Below are positions 32,363 through 39,931 of a stretch of DNA of 64,000 nt, piece after piece. The notes below the pieces were generated by a model. It was not told the origin of the DNA and ran no database searches. It was given only the letters and a program-made list of their open reading frames with translations. Made by a program: the position numbers and the translations under genes. The first letter of the stretch is position 1, and every line of letters begins with the position of its first letter. Source of the DNA: JACPFV01 sp038043245. GTDB taxonomy: Bacteria; Pseudomonadota; Gammaproteobacteria; Nevskiales; Nevskiaceae. The stretch lies in contig JBBTCH010000004.1 in assembly GCA_038043245.1 (NCBI GenBank), forward strand, positions 1-64,000, given 5' to 3'.

Positions 32363-33252
32363 GACCAGAAATCGTAGAAGTTGAACCAGTTGTAGGGCGC
32401 CTGGCGCGCATGTTCGGTCAGACGATCCGCATAGCCTTGAGCGGCGGCTTGCAACGCGGTGGCGCGCGCGCTGCGCGCTGACGTCATGCCGGCGCTGAAA
32501 AGTTCGTAGTGCGTGTCATAGCGTCCGGCCCCCCGATAGATCGAGAATCCCAGAATCACCGGGGCGCCCAGCACCAGCGCCAGCTGCCACGGCGCGGCCG
32601 GCAGGCGCGCCGGCGCGCCGAGAAAATTCACCGTGAGTGTCGGTTCGCCGCCACGCACCCGGTCCGCCATCACGCCCACCAGCCGGCCTCTTTGCAAGGC
32701 TTCTTTTAATTTGAGTACCAGCGTCGGCCCGCCTTCGCCGGCATCAATCACTTCGGCCGATAACGCCGGATCCAGCCGCTCGACAGCGGCGATGAAACGC
32801 CGGCCGTGCGCACGATCCATCAGGATCGAGATCGGCAGCTGATAGTCGCGCGTGCCGCGCACGCGCATCACCTCGAAACTGCCGAAATGCGACACCAGCA
32901 GCAGCGCGCCGCCCTGGCGGGCGGATTCCAGCACGGGATCGGCGCAATGCACGCGGATATCCAGGCCCGCATTCCCGCCGAGCAGAAACACCCGGTCCAG
33001 CGCGCAATCCGCAAACGTGCGGAAGTGCCGCCATTGCTCGCGCAGCGTCGGCATGCGTCCGAGCGCACGCGTTAAAAAATCGCGCGAGGCCTTGCGTGCG
33101 GCGCTTCCAGTCAGAAAAAACCAGGTCAATGGAAACAGCACAAAGATCCGCGCGATGCGCCGGCCGAGAACGCGCGCGACCCAGGTGGTGAGCGCAACGC
33201 CCCAATCGGCGCCCCGCTCTTCCTGTTGTTGCCAGCTCACGCGGGCTTCCAT
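32359..33252 (-). CDS. LpxL/HtrB-type acyltransferase
   Basis: 297 residues with an N-terminal hydrophobic anchor and the HX4E catalytic motif (SHFGSFE), a DRVRGGEPTLTVNFLG block and a C-terminal YNWFNFYDFW, as in lipid A late acyltransferases. Similar proteins occur in ape/xan clusters and are thought to attach the polyene acyl chain to its lipid or sugar carrier at the inner membrane. Confidence 0.85.
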   Translation of the reverse strand: MEARVSWQQQEERGADWGVALTTWVARVLGRRIARIFVLFPLTWFFLTGSAARKASRDFLTRALGRMPTLREQWRHFRTFADCALDRVFLLGGNAGLDIRVHCADPVLESARQGGALLLVSHFGSFEVMRVRGTRDYQLPISILMDRAHGRRFIAAVERLDPALSAEVIDAGEGGPTLVLKLKEALQRGRLVGVMADRVRGGEPTLTVNFLGAPARLPAAPWQLALVLGAPVILGFSIYRGAGRYDTHYELFSAGMTSARSARATALQAAAQGYADRLTEHARQAPYNWFNFYDFWS

Positions 33253-33539
33253 GCAAATCGTCCCTGTGCGACCCGGCGATCACCGGCATGGCAGCGGAAC
33301 GTCAGCTGTTCCGCGTGCAGTTCCACTGAAAAATCCAGCGTGTCACCGGGCAATGCGGGTGACAGGAATTTCGCCTGCACCACGCCAGCCAACACGGCGC
33401 CCGCCGGCAGTTGCGTCCGACACGCCTGCCAGGCCCAGTCCAGCAGAACCGCGCCGGGCAGGATCGGCGCACCGGGAAAGTGTCCCGCCAGTGCTGGGTG
33501 ATCGCTGGCGACGGCAAACCGCAGGCGGGTCTCAACCAC
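33237..33539 (-). CDS. Hot-dog dehydratase/thioesterase-like protein (ApeI-like, copy 1)
   Basis: 100 residues starting at GTG (VVETRLRFAVA). GHFPGAPILPGAVLLDWA is the ApeI/FabA-like signature. It overlaps the AMP-ligase stop by 8 nt and the acyltransferase start by 16 nt. The much longer in-frame extension upstream lies inside the ligase and is not coding. A second copy is at 37.8 kb. ApeI acts with ApeP as the dehydratase. Confidence 0.82.
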   Translation of the reverse strand: MVETRLRFAVASDHPALAGHFPGAPILPGAVLLDWAWQACRTQLPAGAVLAGVVQAKFLSPALPGDTLDFSVELHAEQLTFRCHAGDRRVAQGRFAWKPA

Positions 33540-34800
33540 GCAGCAATTCTCGCAAGGCTTCGCGCGGCAGTTTGCCGACCGCGTTGCGCGGCAGACTCTG
33601 CACGCAGCGGACCGGACGCGGCACAAACACAGCGTCGAGTTTTTTTGCCATCGCGGCGCGAATCGCCTCCTCGTCAAGGCCCGGAGCGACCGCCAGTGCC
33701 GCCGGTCGCGCGGCGATGCCGTCCTCCGGGGCAAACACCACGCCGTCCACCACGCCGGGGATCGCCAGCAGAACCTGCGTCAGCTCGCTCAGCGAGATGC
33801 GCCGGCCCGCGACCTTGAACTGGTCTTCGAGGCGCCCGCGCAGGTGGAATCGGCCTTGCGGCATCGGCTCGATCAGATCCGTGAGGCGTACCGGCTCATC
33901 AAGATAGGGCGCGCGCAAAAACGTCTCGTCGTTTTTTTGACTCAGGCTCAGGCCCGGATAAAGCGTCCAGTATTCTTCCAGGGTGGTGCGTCGCGTCGCC
34001 AGACTGGCCGCTTCGGTGCAGCCGTAAATCTCATGGACCGGGGTCTGGAAGCGCGCTTCTGCCTGCAGGGCCAACTCGCGCGACAGCGGCGCAGTCGCGG
34101 AGACGATATGCGCCAGCGGCGGCAGGGTCGCTGCGCTGGCAAGGCAGGCACGCAAGTGAACGGGTGTCGTCACCCAGGCCCGTGGCGCCGGCAGATCCTG
34201 TAGCGCGGCCGCGACATCGGCGGGGAAGAACGGACGGCCACTGTGCGCCGGACAACTCGCCGCGAGCGCCATCATGACGGTCGTCTCAAGCCCGTACATG
34301 TGTTGCGACGGCACGGTGGCGACGATGTTCACGCCGCTGCCGAAGCGATCGCGGATCAAGGGCGCGGTTGCGCGCAGCGCCGCCCAGCTTTTGGAATGGG
34401 CCTGCGGCATGCCGGTACTGCCGGAGGTGTGGATGATGACTGCGGTCTGTTGCGCCGGGATTTCGGGCACTGCACCGGTCCACCGCGGTGCATCAAACCC
34501 CGCGTCTGGCAATTCGCTCACCGTCAACGCCTGTGGATACGTGTCGCGCAGTTTTGCGAGGTGGTCGGCGCCGTTCGACGCCGGCAACAGACAGGGCTTG
34601 CCGCGCACCAGGCTGGCGCCCAGTAACAGACTGAACGCCGCGCGATCTTCCAGCAGTGGCAGGTAATACGCGGCTTCGGGCAGCCGTTCGGCAAGTGCCA
34701 TGACTGCGCCCAGCCAGCGCCCTTGAGTCAGCGCCTGCGTGCCGCGCCAGAACAGTGGCGCCTCGGCGTCGTAGTCCTGAATCAGCGGCAGCGTGCTCAT
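33532..34800 (-). CDS. AMP-dependent aryl/acyl ligase
   Basis: 422 residues of the ANL superfamily: P-loop IIHTSGSTGMPQAHSKSWA, YGCTEAAS (A5), FHLRGRLEDQFKVAGRRISLSEL (A8) and the catalytic Lys near the C-terminus in AVGKLPREAL. Shorter than typical acyl-CoA synthetases, as is usual for aryl-polyene ligases. Probably adenylates the 3-/4-hydroxybenzoate starter and loads it onto a carrier protein, as XanA2/ApeH do. Confidence 0.9.
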   Translation of the reverse strand: MSTLPLIQDYDAEAPLFWRGTQALTQGRWLGAVMALAERLPEAAYYLPLLEDRAAFSLLLGASLVRGKPCLLPASNGADHLAKLRDTYPQALTVSELPDAGFDAPRWTGAVPEIPAQQTAVIIHTSGSTGMPQAHSKSWAALRATAPLIRDRFGSGVNIVATVPSQHMYGLETTVMMALAASCPAHSGRPFFPADVAAALQDLPAPRAWVTTPVHLRACLASAATLPPLAHIVSATAPLSRELALQAEARFQTPVHEIYGCTEAASLATRRTTLEEYWTLYPGLSLSQKNDETFLRAPYLDEPVRLTDLIEPMPQGRFHLRGRLEDQFKVAGRRISLSELTQVLLAIPGVVDGVVFAPEDGIAARPAALAVAPGLDEEAIRAAMAKKLDAVFVPRPVRCVQSLPRNAVGKLPREALRELLRG

Positions 34801-35408
34801 GCGCGCGGGCGGCCGCGCGCGACGATGCGCAGGTATTCAATGAAGCCCGGATGATCGTGCGACGGGAACCAGAGACGCCGCAACACGAACTCGCCGATCA
34901 GTACCGTGCCGATCAATGCATAACTGAGAAAGTTGGTGTGCAAGGACCAGGCCCACAGTGGGCCGGCGAGGGTCAGATACAGCGTCGTCAGGGCAATCGC
35001 GGCCGTCAGCAGCGTCCAGAACCCGGTCAGCTTGCGCGTGTAGACCGTCAGTTCCGCCGGCAAGGGTCCGCGCGCGGCTTCGGCGATGGCGGTGATCAGC
35101 GGGGTTTGCCCGGAGCGCAGCGACAATCCAAAGGTGGCGCTGATGGCGGCGGGGATCAGCAGGGCCGGCAGATAGAGCGCGTACTGGCCGCCGCCGGCAC
35201 GGGCGAGCCAAGCGAGCATTCCGGCCAGCAGGAAAAACAGCATCCAGGCGGCGGGTTTGCGCGCAGCCAGAAAAGGCACCACCAGCACCGCGACCAGCGC
35301 CAGCCACTGCAGGAGCGGGAGGCCCCAGGTCACGGCAGCATGCGAGAGCAGCGGATAGGCGATGCACAGCAGCACCGGCAAGGCGCGCTGCATCCGCGCA
35401 GCCCTCAT
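34797..35408 (-). CDS. COG4648-type membrane protein
   Basis: 203 residues with six or more hydrophobic segments, ending in a basic tail (YLRIVARGRPRA). Predicted membrane proteins of this type sit next to the AMP-ligase and carrier genes in aryl-polyene clusters (ApeG-like); biochemical role unknown. ATGA overlaps at both ends suggest co-translation. Confidence 0.82.
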   Translation of the reverse strand: MRAARMQRALPVLLCIAYPLLSHAAVTWGLPLLQWLALVAVLVVPFLAARKPAAWMLFFLLAGMLAWLARAGGGQYALYLPALLIPAAISATFGLSLRSGQTPLITAIAEAARGPLPAELTVYTRKLTGFWTLLTAAIALTTLYLTLAGPLWAWSLHTNFLSYALIGTVLIGEFVLRRLWFPSHDHPGFIEYLRIVARGRPRA

Positions 35409-35686
35409 CCGGCGGTGGTGCGTGCGGCCACGAGTGCTGTCAGCGCGCGCAAGGAGGCAAAGCCACGCTTCACCGCCTCGTCTTCGGAACGCAGCTCGAC
35501 GCCGTAGTGCTGCTGGATCGCCAGCGCGATCTCCAGCGCATCAATCGAATCCAGGCCCCAGCTGGCGGTGCCCTCGCCAAACAGCGGCGCGTCCGCCACG
35601 ACCTTGGACGGATCGCGGTTTTCGAGATTGAGCGCGGCGATCAGCACGGCGGCCATTTTCTGTTCGGCGGGGGTGATGGAGGTCAT
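35405..35686 (-). CDS. Acyl carrier protein 1 (aryl-polyene)
   Basis: 93 residues. The phosphopantetheine Ser sits in WGLDSIDALE. It heads the left minus-strand arm, 53 nt from the divergent chorismatase. The second carrier protein is at 37.6 kb; paired carriers are normal for these clusters. Confidence 0.92.
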   Translation of the reverse strand: MTSITPAEQKMAAVLIAALNLENRDPSKVVADAPLFGEGTASWGLDSIDALEIALAIQQHYGVELRSEDEAVKRGFASLRALTALVAARTTAG

Positions 35687-35739
35687 TGGCTTTGTCAGGA
35701 GTGCGGTAAGGAGGAGATCGGGACGCCGCGAGCACTACA

Positions 35740-36765
35740 ATGCGTCTACTACTTTTTCAGTTTCTCACGACGCACTTGTCCCTGCATACCCAAACGCGAC
35801 GACCTTACCGCGTCGTGCCCTTGTCCACGCCGGTCGCTAACACCGACCAAGTGCTGGCGCGCGTCCGCTTTGGGCACGCGGTCACCGACGATGACCCGCG
35901 CACGATTGTGGTGCCCCTGCCACAGCTTTCCGGCGATGCCGGCGAACTGTGGTTGAGTGATACCGCGGTCGAGACCGGCTGGTCGCACGGTATCGGCTAT
36001 TGCGAAAACGCCCACGTGCTGTTCGGCCAGCATCGGATCAGCGAAGCGGAAATCAGTCGACACGGCCTGGATCGTGCGGTGTTCCATGCCTACGTGCGCA
36101 TCGAACAGTTGCTGGTCGCGCGCGGCTATCCGTACTGGCTGCGCATCTGGAACTACATTTCCGGGATTCTCGACGGCGACAATGATCGTGAGCGTTACCG
36201 CCAGTTCAATCTCGGACGCCATCGCGCGCTTTCGATCAAGCCGGGGTTCGAGACCTGCCTGCCTGCAGCCACGGCGATTGGCACGCCCGGCGAAGGGCTG
36301 CTGATCTACTTCCTCGCCGGTCGCGCGCCGGGGCAGCCGGTGGAGAATCCGCGCCAGATGAATGCTTGGCGCTATCCGCAGCAATACGGGCCGCGCTCGC
36401 CGAGTTTTTCGCGCGCGTCCTTGCTGGACTGGAGCGATGGCGCCGAGCTGCTGGTGTCCGGCACCGCCAGCGTGGTCGGTCACGAGAGCCGTCACGCCGG
36501 TGACATCGTCGCGCAGCTCGCCGAGACACTGACCAATCTCGACAGCCTGCGCGCCGAGGCCGAGCGGCTGAAGGGATTCGCACCGAACACGTTCAAGCCG
36601 CAGACCTTCAAGCTGTATGTGGTGGATCGCGCACAACTGCCGCGGTTGCAACCCATGCTCGCCGCTCGCCCGGAAGGTGCCTGTGTGAGTGGTCTGGAAG
36701 GGACCATCTGCCGCAACGACTTGCACGTGGAAATCGAAGGCAGCTATCGCGTGCACGGAGCGTAA
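35740..36765 (+). CDS. xanB2: XanB2-type chorismatase (3-/4-hydroxybenzoate synthase)
   Basis: 341 residues related to the FkbO/Hyg5/XanB2 chorismatase family. Family-like blocks include WSHGIGYCENAHVLFGQH, YWLRIWNYISGI, ERYRQFNLGRHRAL, and a C-terminal GxEGTICRNDLHVEIEG. In Xanthomonas the enzyme cleaves chorismate to 3-hydroxybenzoate (polyene starter) and 4-hydroxybenzoate (ubiquinone). The start is uncertain: ATG 35740 has no SD and overlaps a -10-like TACAAT, so a start 20-25 codons downstream is possible. Confidence 0.85.
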   Translation: MRLLLFQFLTTHLSLHTQTRRPYRVVPLSTPVANTDQVLARVRFGHAVTDDDPRTIVVPLPQLSGDAGELWLSDTAVETGWSHGIGYCENAHVLFGQHRISEAEISRHGLDRAVFHAYVRIEQLLVARGYPYWLRIWNYISGILDGDNDRERYRQFNLGRHRALSIKPGFETCLPAATAIGTPGEGLLIYFLAGRAPGQPVENPRQMNAWRYPQQYGPRSPSFSRASLLDWSDGAELLVSGTASVVGHESRHAGDIVAQLAETLTNLDSLRAEAERLKGFAPNTFKPQTFKLYVVDRAQLPRLQPMLAARPEGACVSGLEGTICRNDLHVEIEGSYRVHGA

Positions 36766-36767
36766 GC

Positions 36768-37562
36768 GTGGCCGTCGCTGCGCGTCTCAACCGTCTCTGG
36801 CGCGCGTTCGGCGTGAGTTTCGCCTTCGCCTTGTTCGGCATCGGCGGCCTCGCGCTCGGATTCCTGGTGATGCCGCTGATCCGCCTGACCACGCTCGACC
36901 CAGACAGCTTGCGGCGACGCACGCAGCGTTTCGTGCATCACTGTTTCCGCGGCTATATCGCGCTATGGCAGTGGATGGGATTGTTCAGCGCCGAACTGCA
37001 TCATCTGGAGCGTCTGCGGACGCCGGCAGGGCCGCAGGGGCGGCTGGTCATTGCCAATCACCCGAGCCTGGTCGACGTGGTGCTCCTGGTGTCTTTGCTG
37101 CCCGAGGTGGATTGCATCGTCAAACGCTCGTTGTGGCGCAACCCTTTTTTGCGCTGGCCGGTGCTGTGGGCACGCTACATCCCCAACGACGAGGGCGAGA
37201 CGCTGGTGCGTGCCTGCGTCGAGCGCCTGCGCGCCGGCCGCACCCTGCTGGTGTTTCCGGAGGGCACGCGCACGCGGCCGGGAGAGCCGCTGCGGATGCA
37301 GCGGGGCGCCGCGCAAATCGCGCTGGCGGCCGGCTGCGAGATTCTGCCGGTGCAGGTTCAATGCCAGCCTGAGTTCCTGAGCAAGCGTCAGTGGCCGTGG
37401 CAGGCGCCGATGACGACACCGCATTTCCGCATCAGCATCGCGCCCGCGTTGACCGCGCACGCCCGGCCGCAGCCCGGCGAACCGGTTTCGCTGGCCGCGC
37501 GTCGCCTGACCCGTGAATTTATGGCGTGGTACGCCGAGAGCAGCGGTGCCCCGCCGTTATAA
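36768..37562 (+). CDS. PlsC-type 1-acylglycerol-phosphate acyltransferase-like protein
   Basis: 264 residues. The N-terminal transmembrane segment is followed by HX4D (NHPSLVDVV) and FPEGTRT, the lysophospholipid acyltransferase motifs. GTG start two bases after the chorismatase stop. In aryl-polyene clusters this second acyltransferase is thought to help build the lipid ester. Confidence 0.88.
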   Translation: MAVAARLNRLWRAFGVSFAFALFGIGGLALGFLVMPLIRLTTLDPDSLRRRTQRFVHHCFRGYIALWQWMGLFSAELHHLERLRTPAGPQGRLVIANHPSLVDVVLLVSLLPEVDCIVKRSLWRNPFLRWPVLWARYIPNDEGETLVRACVERLRAGRTLLVFPEGTRTRPGEPLRMQRGAAQIALAAGCEILPVQVQCQPEFLSKRQWPWQAPMTTPHFRISIAPALTAHARPQPGEPVSLAARRLTREFMAWYAESSGAPPL

Positions 37563-37569
37563 TCCGTTG

Positions 37570-37836
37570 ATGCGAACTGAATCAGAGATTTTCGAAAGTC
37601 TGCGCGGCATCCTCATCGAGTTGTTTGAGATCGAGCCCGCCAAAATCCGGCTCGAGGCCCGTTTCTTCGAGGATCTCGACATCGACAGCATTGACGTGAT
37701 CGATCTGCTGCTCAAGCTCAACGAAGTCACGGGCAAGAAGATCCAGGCGGAACAGTTCAAGCACGTGCGCAGCGTCGGCGATGTGGTGAGCGCGCTTGCG
37801 ACCTTGCTCAATGGGCCGCATGAGCGGGCTGCCTGA
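37570..37836 (+). CDS. Acyl carrier protein 2 (aryl-polyene)
   Basis: 88 residues. Ser phosphopantetheine site in DLDIDSIDVIDLL, with an acidic helix pattern. The start MRTESEIFESL follows the acyltransferase by 7 nt; the frame is open 19 codons further up within that gene. Confidence 0.92.
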   Translation: MRTESEIFESLRGILIELFEIEPAKIRLEARFFEDLDIDSIDVIDLLLKLNEVTGKKIQAEQFKHVRSVGDVVSALATLLNGPHERAA

Positions 37837-38176
37837 GGTTCTCGCGGTTTCTGGCAGTGCGCTCGCGCAACGGTCGTTGTTATTGAGGATCGCGGAAGCT
37901 TGCCCTGCGTTCTCCGGCCATTTCCCCGGGGTTCCGCTGCTGCCGGGCGTGGCGCAAGTGGACTGGGCGTTGAAGCTGGCGCGCCTTCACCTGCCTGCCG
38001 TAGCGGCGCAGGGGGGTGGTTTTCAAAGCCTCGCCGGACTCAAATTCCGCCGCGTGATCGTGCCGGGCACAACGCTCATGCTGGAGCTGTCCTGGTCGGC
38101 GCCCGCACTGAGTTTTCATTACCGCAGCGAGGCCGGGGATCAGGTGTTTTCTCAAGGTCGCATCACGCTGAAGTGA
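37820..38176 (+). CDS. Hot-dog dehydratase/thioesterase-like protein (ApeI-like, copy 2)
   Basis: 118 residues from MSGLPEVLAV. GHFPGVPLLPGVAQVDWALK parallels the HFPGAPILPGAVLLDWAW of copy 1. The start overlaps the carrier protein gene by 17 nt; another ATG three codons upstream is equally possible. Two ApeI-like proteins in one cluster are unusual; one may act in dehydration and the other in transfer. Confidence 0.8.
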   Translation: MSGLPEVLAVSGSALAQRSLLLRIAEACPAFSGHFPGVPLLPGVAQVDWALKLARLHLPAVAAQGGGFQSLAGLKFRRVIVPGTTLMLELSWSAPALSFHYRSEAGDQVFSQGRITLK

Positions 38177-38919
38177 TCAAGCCCTGTGTGGTCGTCCCGC
38201 ATTACCGACACGAGCAGGCGATTGCGGGTGTGATCGGTCGGCTCAAGACGCAGAGCCTGCGTTGTTATCTGGTGGACGACGGCTCGGGCGCGCAGAGCGC
38301 AGCGGTGCTCGATGCGCTCGCGGCCGCGGAATCGGCGTGGCTGCGGGTGTTGAAGCTGCCGGACAACCGCGGCAAGGGCGTCGCCGTGATGGCGGGCTGT
38401 GCCGCCGCGCTCGCCGACGGCCACACGCATGCCGTGCAACTGGATGCCGATGGTCAGCATTGCATTGAGGATTTGCCGCGCTTCATCGCCGCTGCGCAAC
38501 AGGCGCCGCAGGCGGTGATCGCCGGCGTCGCGGTCTACGATGACGCGGTGCCGCGCGCACGCTTATACGGCCGCTGGGTCACGCATTTCTGGGTCTGGAT
38601 CCACACGCTGTCTTTCGCCATCCGCGACTCCATGTGCGGCTTCCGGGTCTACCCGCTTGCACCGGCGCTCGCGGCTTGGCGCGAGATGCGTCACGGCCGG
38701 CGCATGGATTTCGATACCGAGATTCTGGTGCGCATGCATTGGGCGGGCTGTGGCATCGTCAATCTGCCGACTCGCGTGCGCTACCCGCTGGACGGTGTTT
38801 CCCACTTTCGCCTGTGGCATGACAACCTGCGCATCTCGGGCATGCATGCGCGACTGTTCTTCGGGATGCTGTGGCGTGCGCCACGCCTGCTGCTCAGGAA
38901 TCTAGCGAGTCACTCATGA
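38173..38919 (+). CDS. Glycosyltransferase family 2
   Basis: 248 residues beginning with GTG (GTGA overlap). VVVPHYRHEQAI and LVDDGSG (nucleotide binding), QLDADGQH (DxD-type), and DSMCGFRVYP are GT-A features. Similar to ApeJ-type glycosyltransferases that may put a sugar on the polyene or its lipid head. Confidence 0.88.
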   Translation: MIKPCVVVPHYRHEQAIAGVIGRLKTQSLRCYLVDDGSGAQSAAVLDALAAAESAWLRVLKLPDNRGKGVAVMAGCAAALADGHTHAVQLDADGQHCIEDLPRFIAAAQQAPQAVIAGVAVYDDAVPRARLYGRWVTHFWVWIHTLSFAIRDSMCGFRVYPLAPALAAWREMRHGRRMDFDTEILVRMHWAGCGIVNLPTRVRYPLDGVSHFRLWHDNLRISGMHARLFFGMLWRAPRLLLRNLASHS

Positions 38920-39338
38920 CCCCATCGGCACCACATGTCATCGAGATCGAGATCGAAATTCCGTTTCATGATCTCGATCCCATCGGCATCGTCTGGCACG
39001 GACACTACGTGCGTTACCTCGAAGTGGCGCGCTGCGCGCTGCTCGAGCGGCTCGGCTACAACTACGACCACATGGCGGCGTCCGGCTACGCTTGGCCAGT
39101 GATTGATCTGCAGCTGCGCTACATCAAGGGCGCGGCCTTCAAGCAGAAACTCAAGGTGCGCGCCGAGATCGTCGAGTGGGAACACCGCCTGAAGATCGAC
39201 TACCTGATCACTGATGTCGCTACCGGAGAACGCATGACCAAGGGATATTCGGTGCAGGTGGCGGTGGAGATCAAGACCCGCGAGATGCAGTTGCAGTCGC
39301 CGGCGGCGCTGCTCGAAAAACTCGGACTCAGACCTTGA
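38916..39338 (+). CDS. 4-hydroxybenzoyl-CoA thioesterase-family hydrolase (ApeK-like)
   Basis: 140 residues, hot-dog thioesterase. Catalytic Asp and the helix in FHDLDPIGIVWHGHYVRYLE, as in YbgC/4HBT enzymes. Probably releases or proofreads the thioester intermediates. ATGA overlap with the glycosyltransferase. Confidence 0.88.
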   Translation: MTPSAPHVIEIEIEIPFHDLDPIGIVWHGHYVRYLEVARCALLERLGYNYDHMAASGYAWPVIDLQLRYIKGAAFKQKLKVRAEIVEWEHRLKIDYLITDVATGERMTKGYSVQVAVEIKTREMQLQSPAALLEKLGLRP

Positions 39339-39931
39339 AGCCTAGTTGGGTTTTGCTGCTGCTGGGTTTCGCCGCGGGCGCGGCAGCTCAGCAAAGCGTC
39401 GCCGACATCGAATCATTGTTGCCGGCTGAAACTTTCAAAATGGCCCGCAGCCCGCTGCTGTCCGGCCGTTTCGTGCAAACGAAATCTCTGGAGGGTCTGG
39501 CGCAGCCACTGCGCTCCAGCGGGCAGTTCACCTACGCGCGTGACCACGGTGTGCTCTGGCAGGTTCAGCAGCCGTTCGCCGCGGACTATGTTCTGGCAGA
39601 TGGCCGCCTATCCGTCGCCGGGGACGGGACGCCGCCAGCGTTTGGCGGCGAAGTCGCACGCCTGCTCACCGCGCTGTTCACGCTGGACCTGGAGATGCTG
39701 GCGCGCAGCTTTGAACTGAGCGTCCAGCGCGGGAAGTCCGACTGGAGTTTGCGTTTGACGCCGCGTCATCGCGCCTTGTCCGCGGCGTTGCGCGAGGTGC
39801 GGCTTGAAGGCCGCAGCCACCTGCAGCGCGTCAGTCTGCTGGACGAGGACGGCAATACCACCCGGATCGAGTTGCAGCGGCTGCGCGTCCTGAGAACGCT
39901 GCCTGCCGAAGTGCTGAAGAAATTCCAGTGA
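39335..39931 (+). CDS. LolA-like periplasmic lipid carrier (ApeL-like)
   Basis: 198 residues. Starts at TTG in a TTGA overlap, with a cleavable signal (VLLLLGFAAGAAAQ). The body resembles LolA: F.Q.K.L..LA.PL..SG.F.YARDHGVLWQVQQPF. It likely shuttles the hydrophobic product across the periplasm together with the MMPL protein. Confidence 0.82.
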   Translation: MKPSWVLLLLGFAAGAAAQQSVADIESLLPAETFKMARSPLLSGRFVQTKSLEGLAQPLRSSGQFTYARDHGVLWQVQQPFAADYVLADGRLSVAGDGTPPAFGGEVARLLTALFTLDLEMLARSFELSVQRGKSDWSLRLTPRHRALSAALREVRLEGRSHLQRVSLLDEDGNTTRIELQRLRVLRTLPAEVLKKFQ

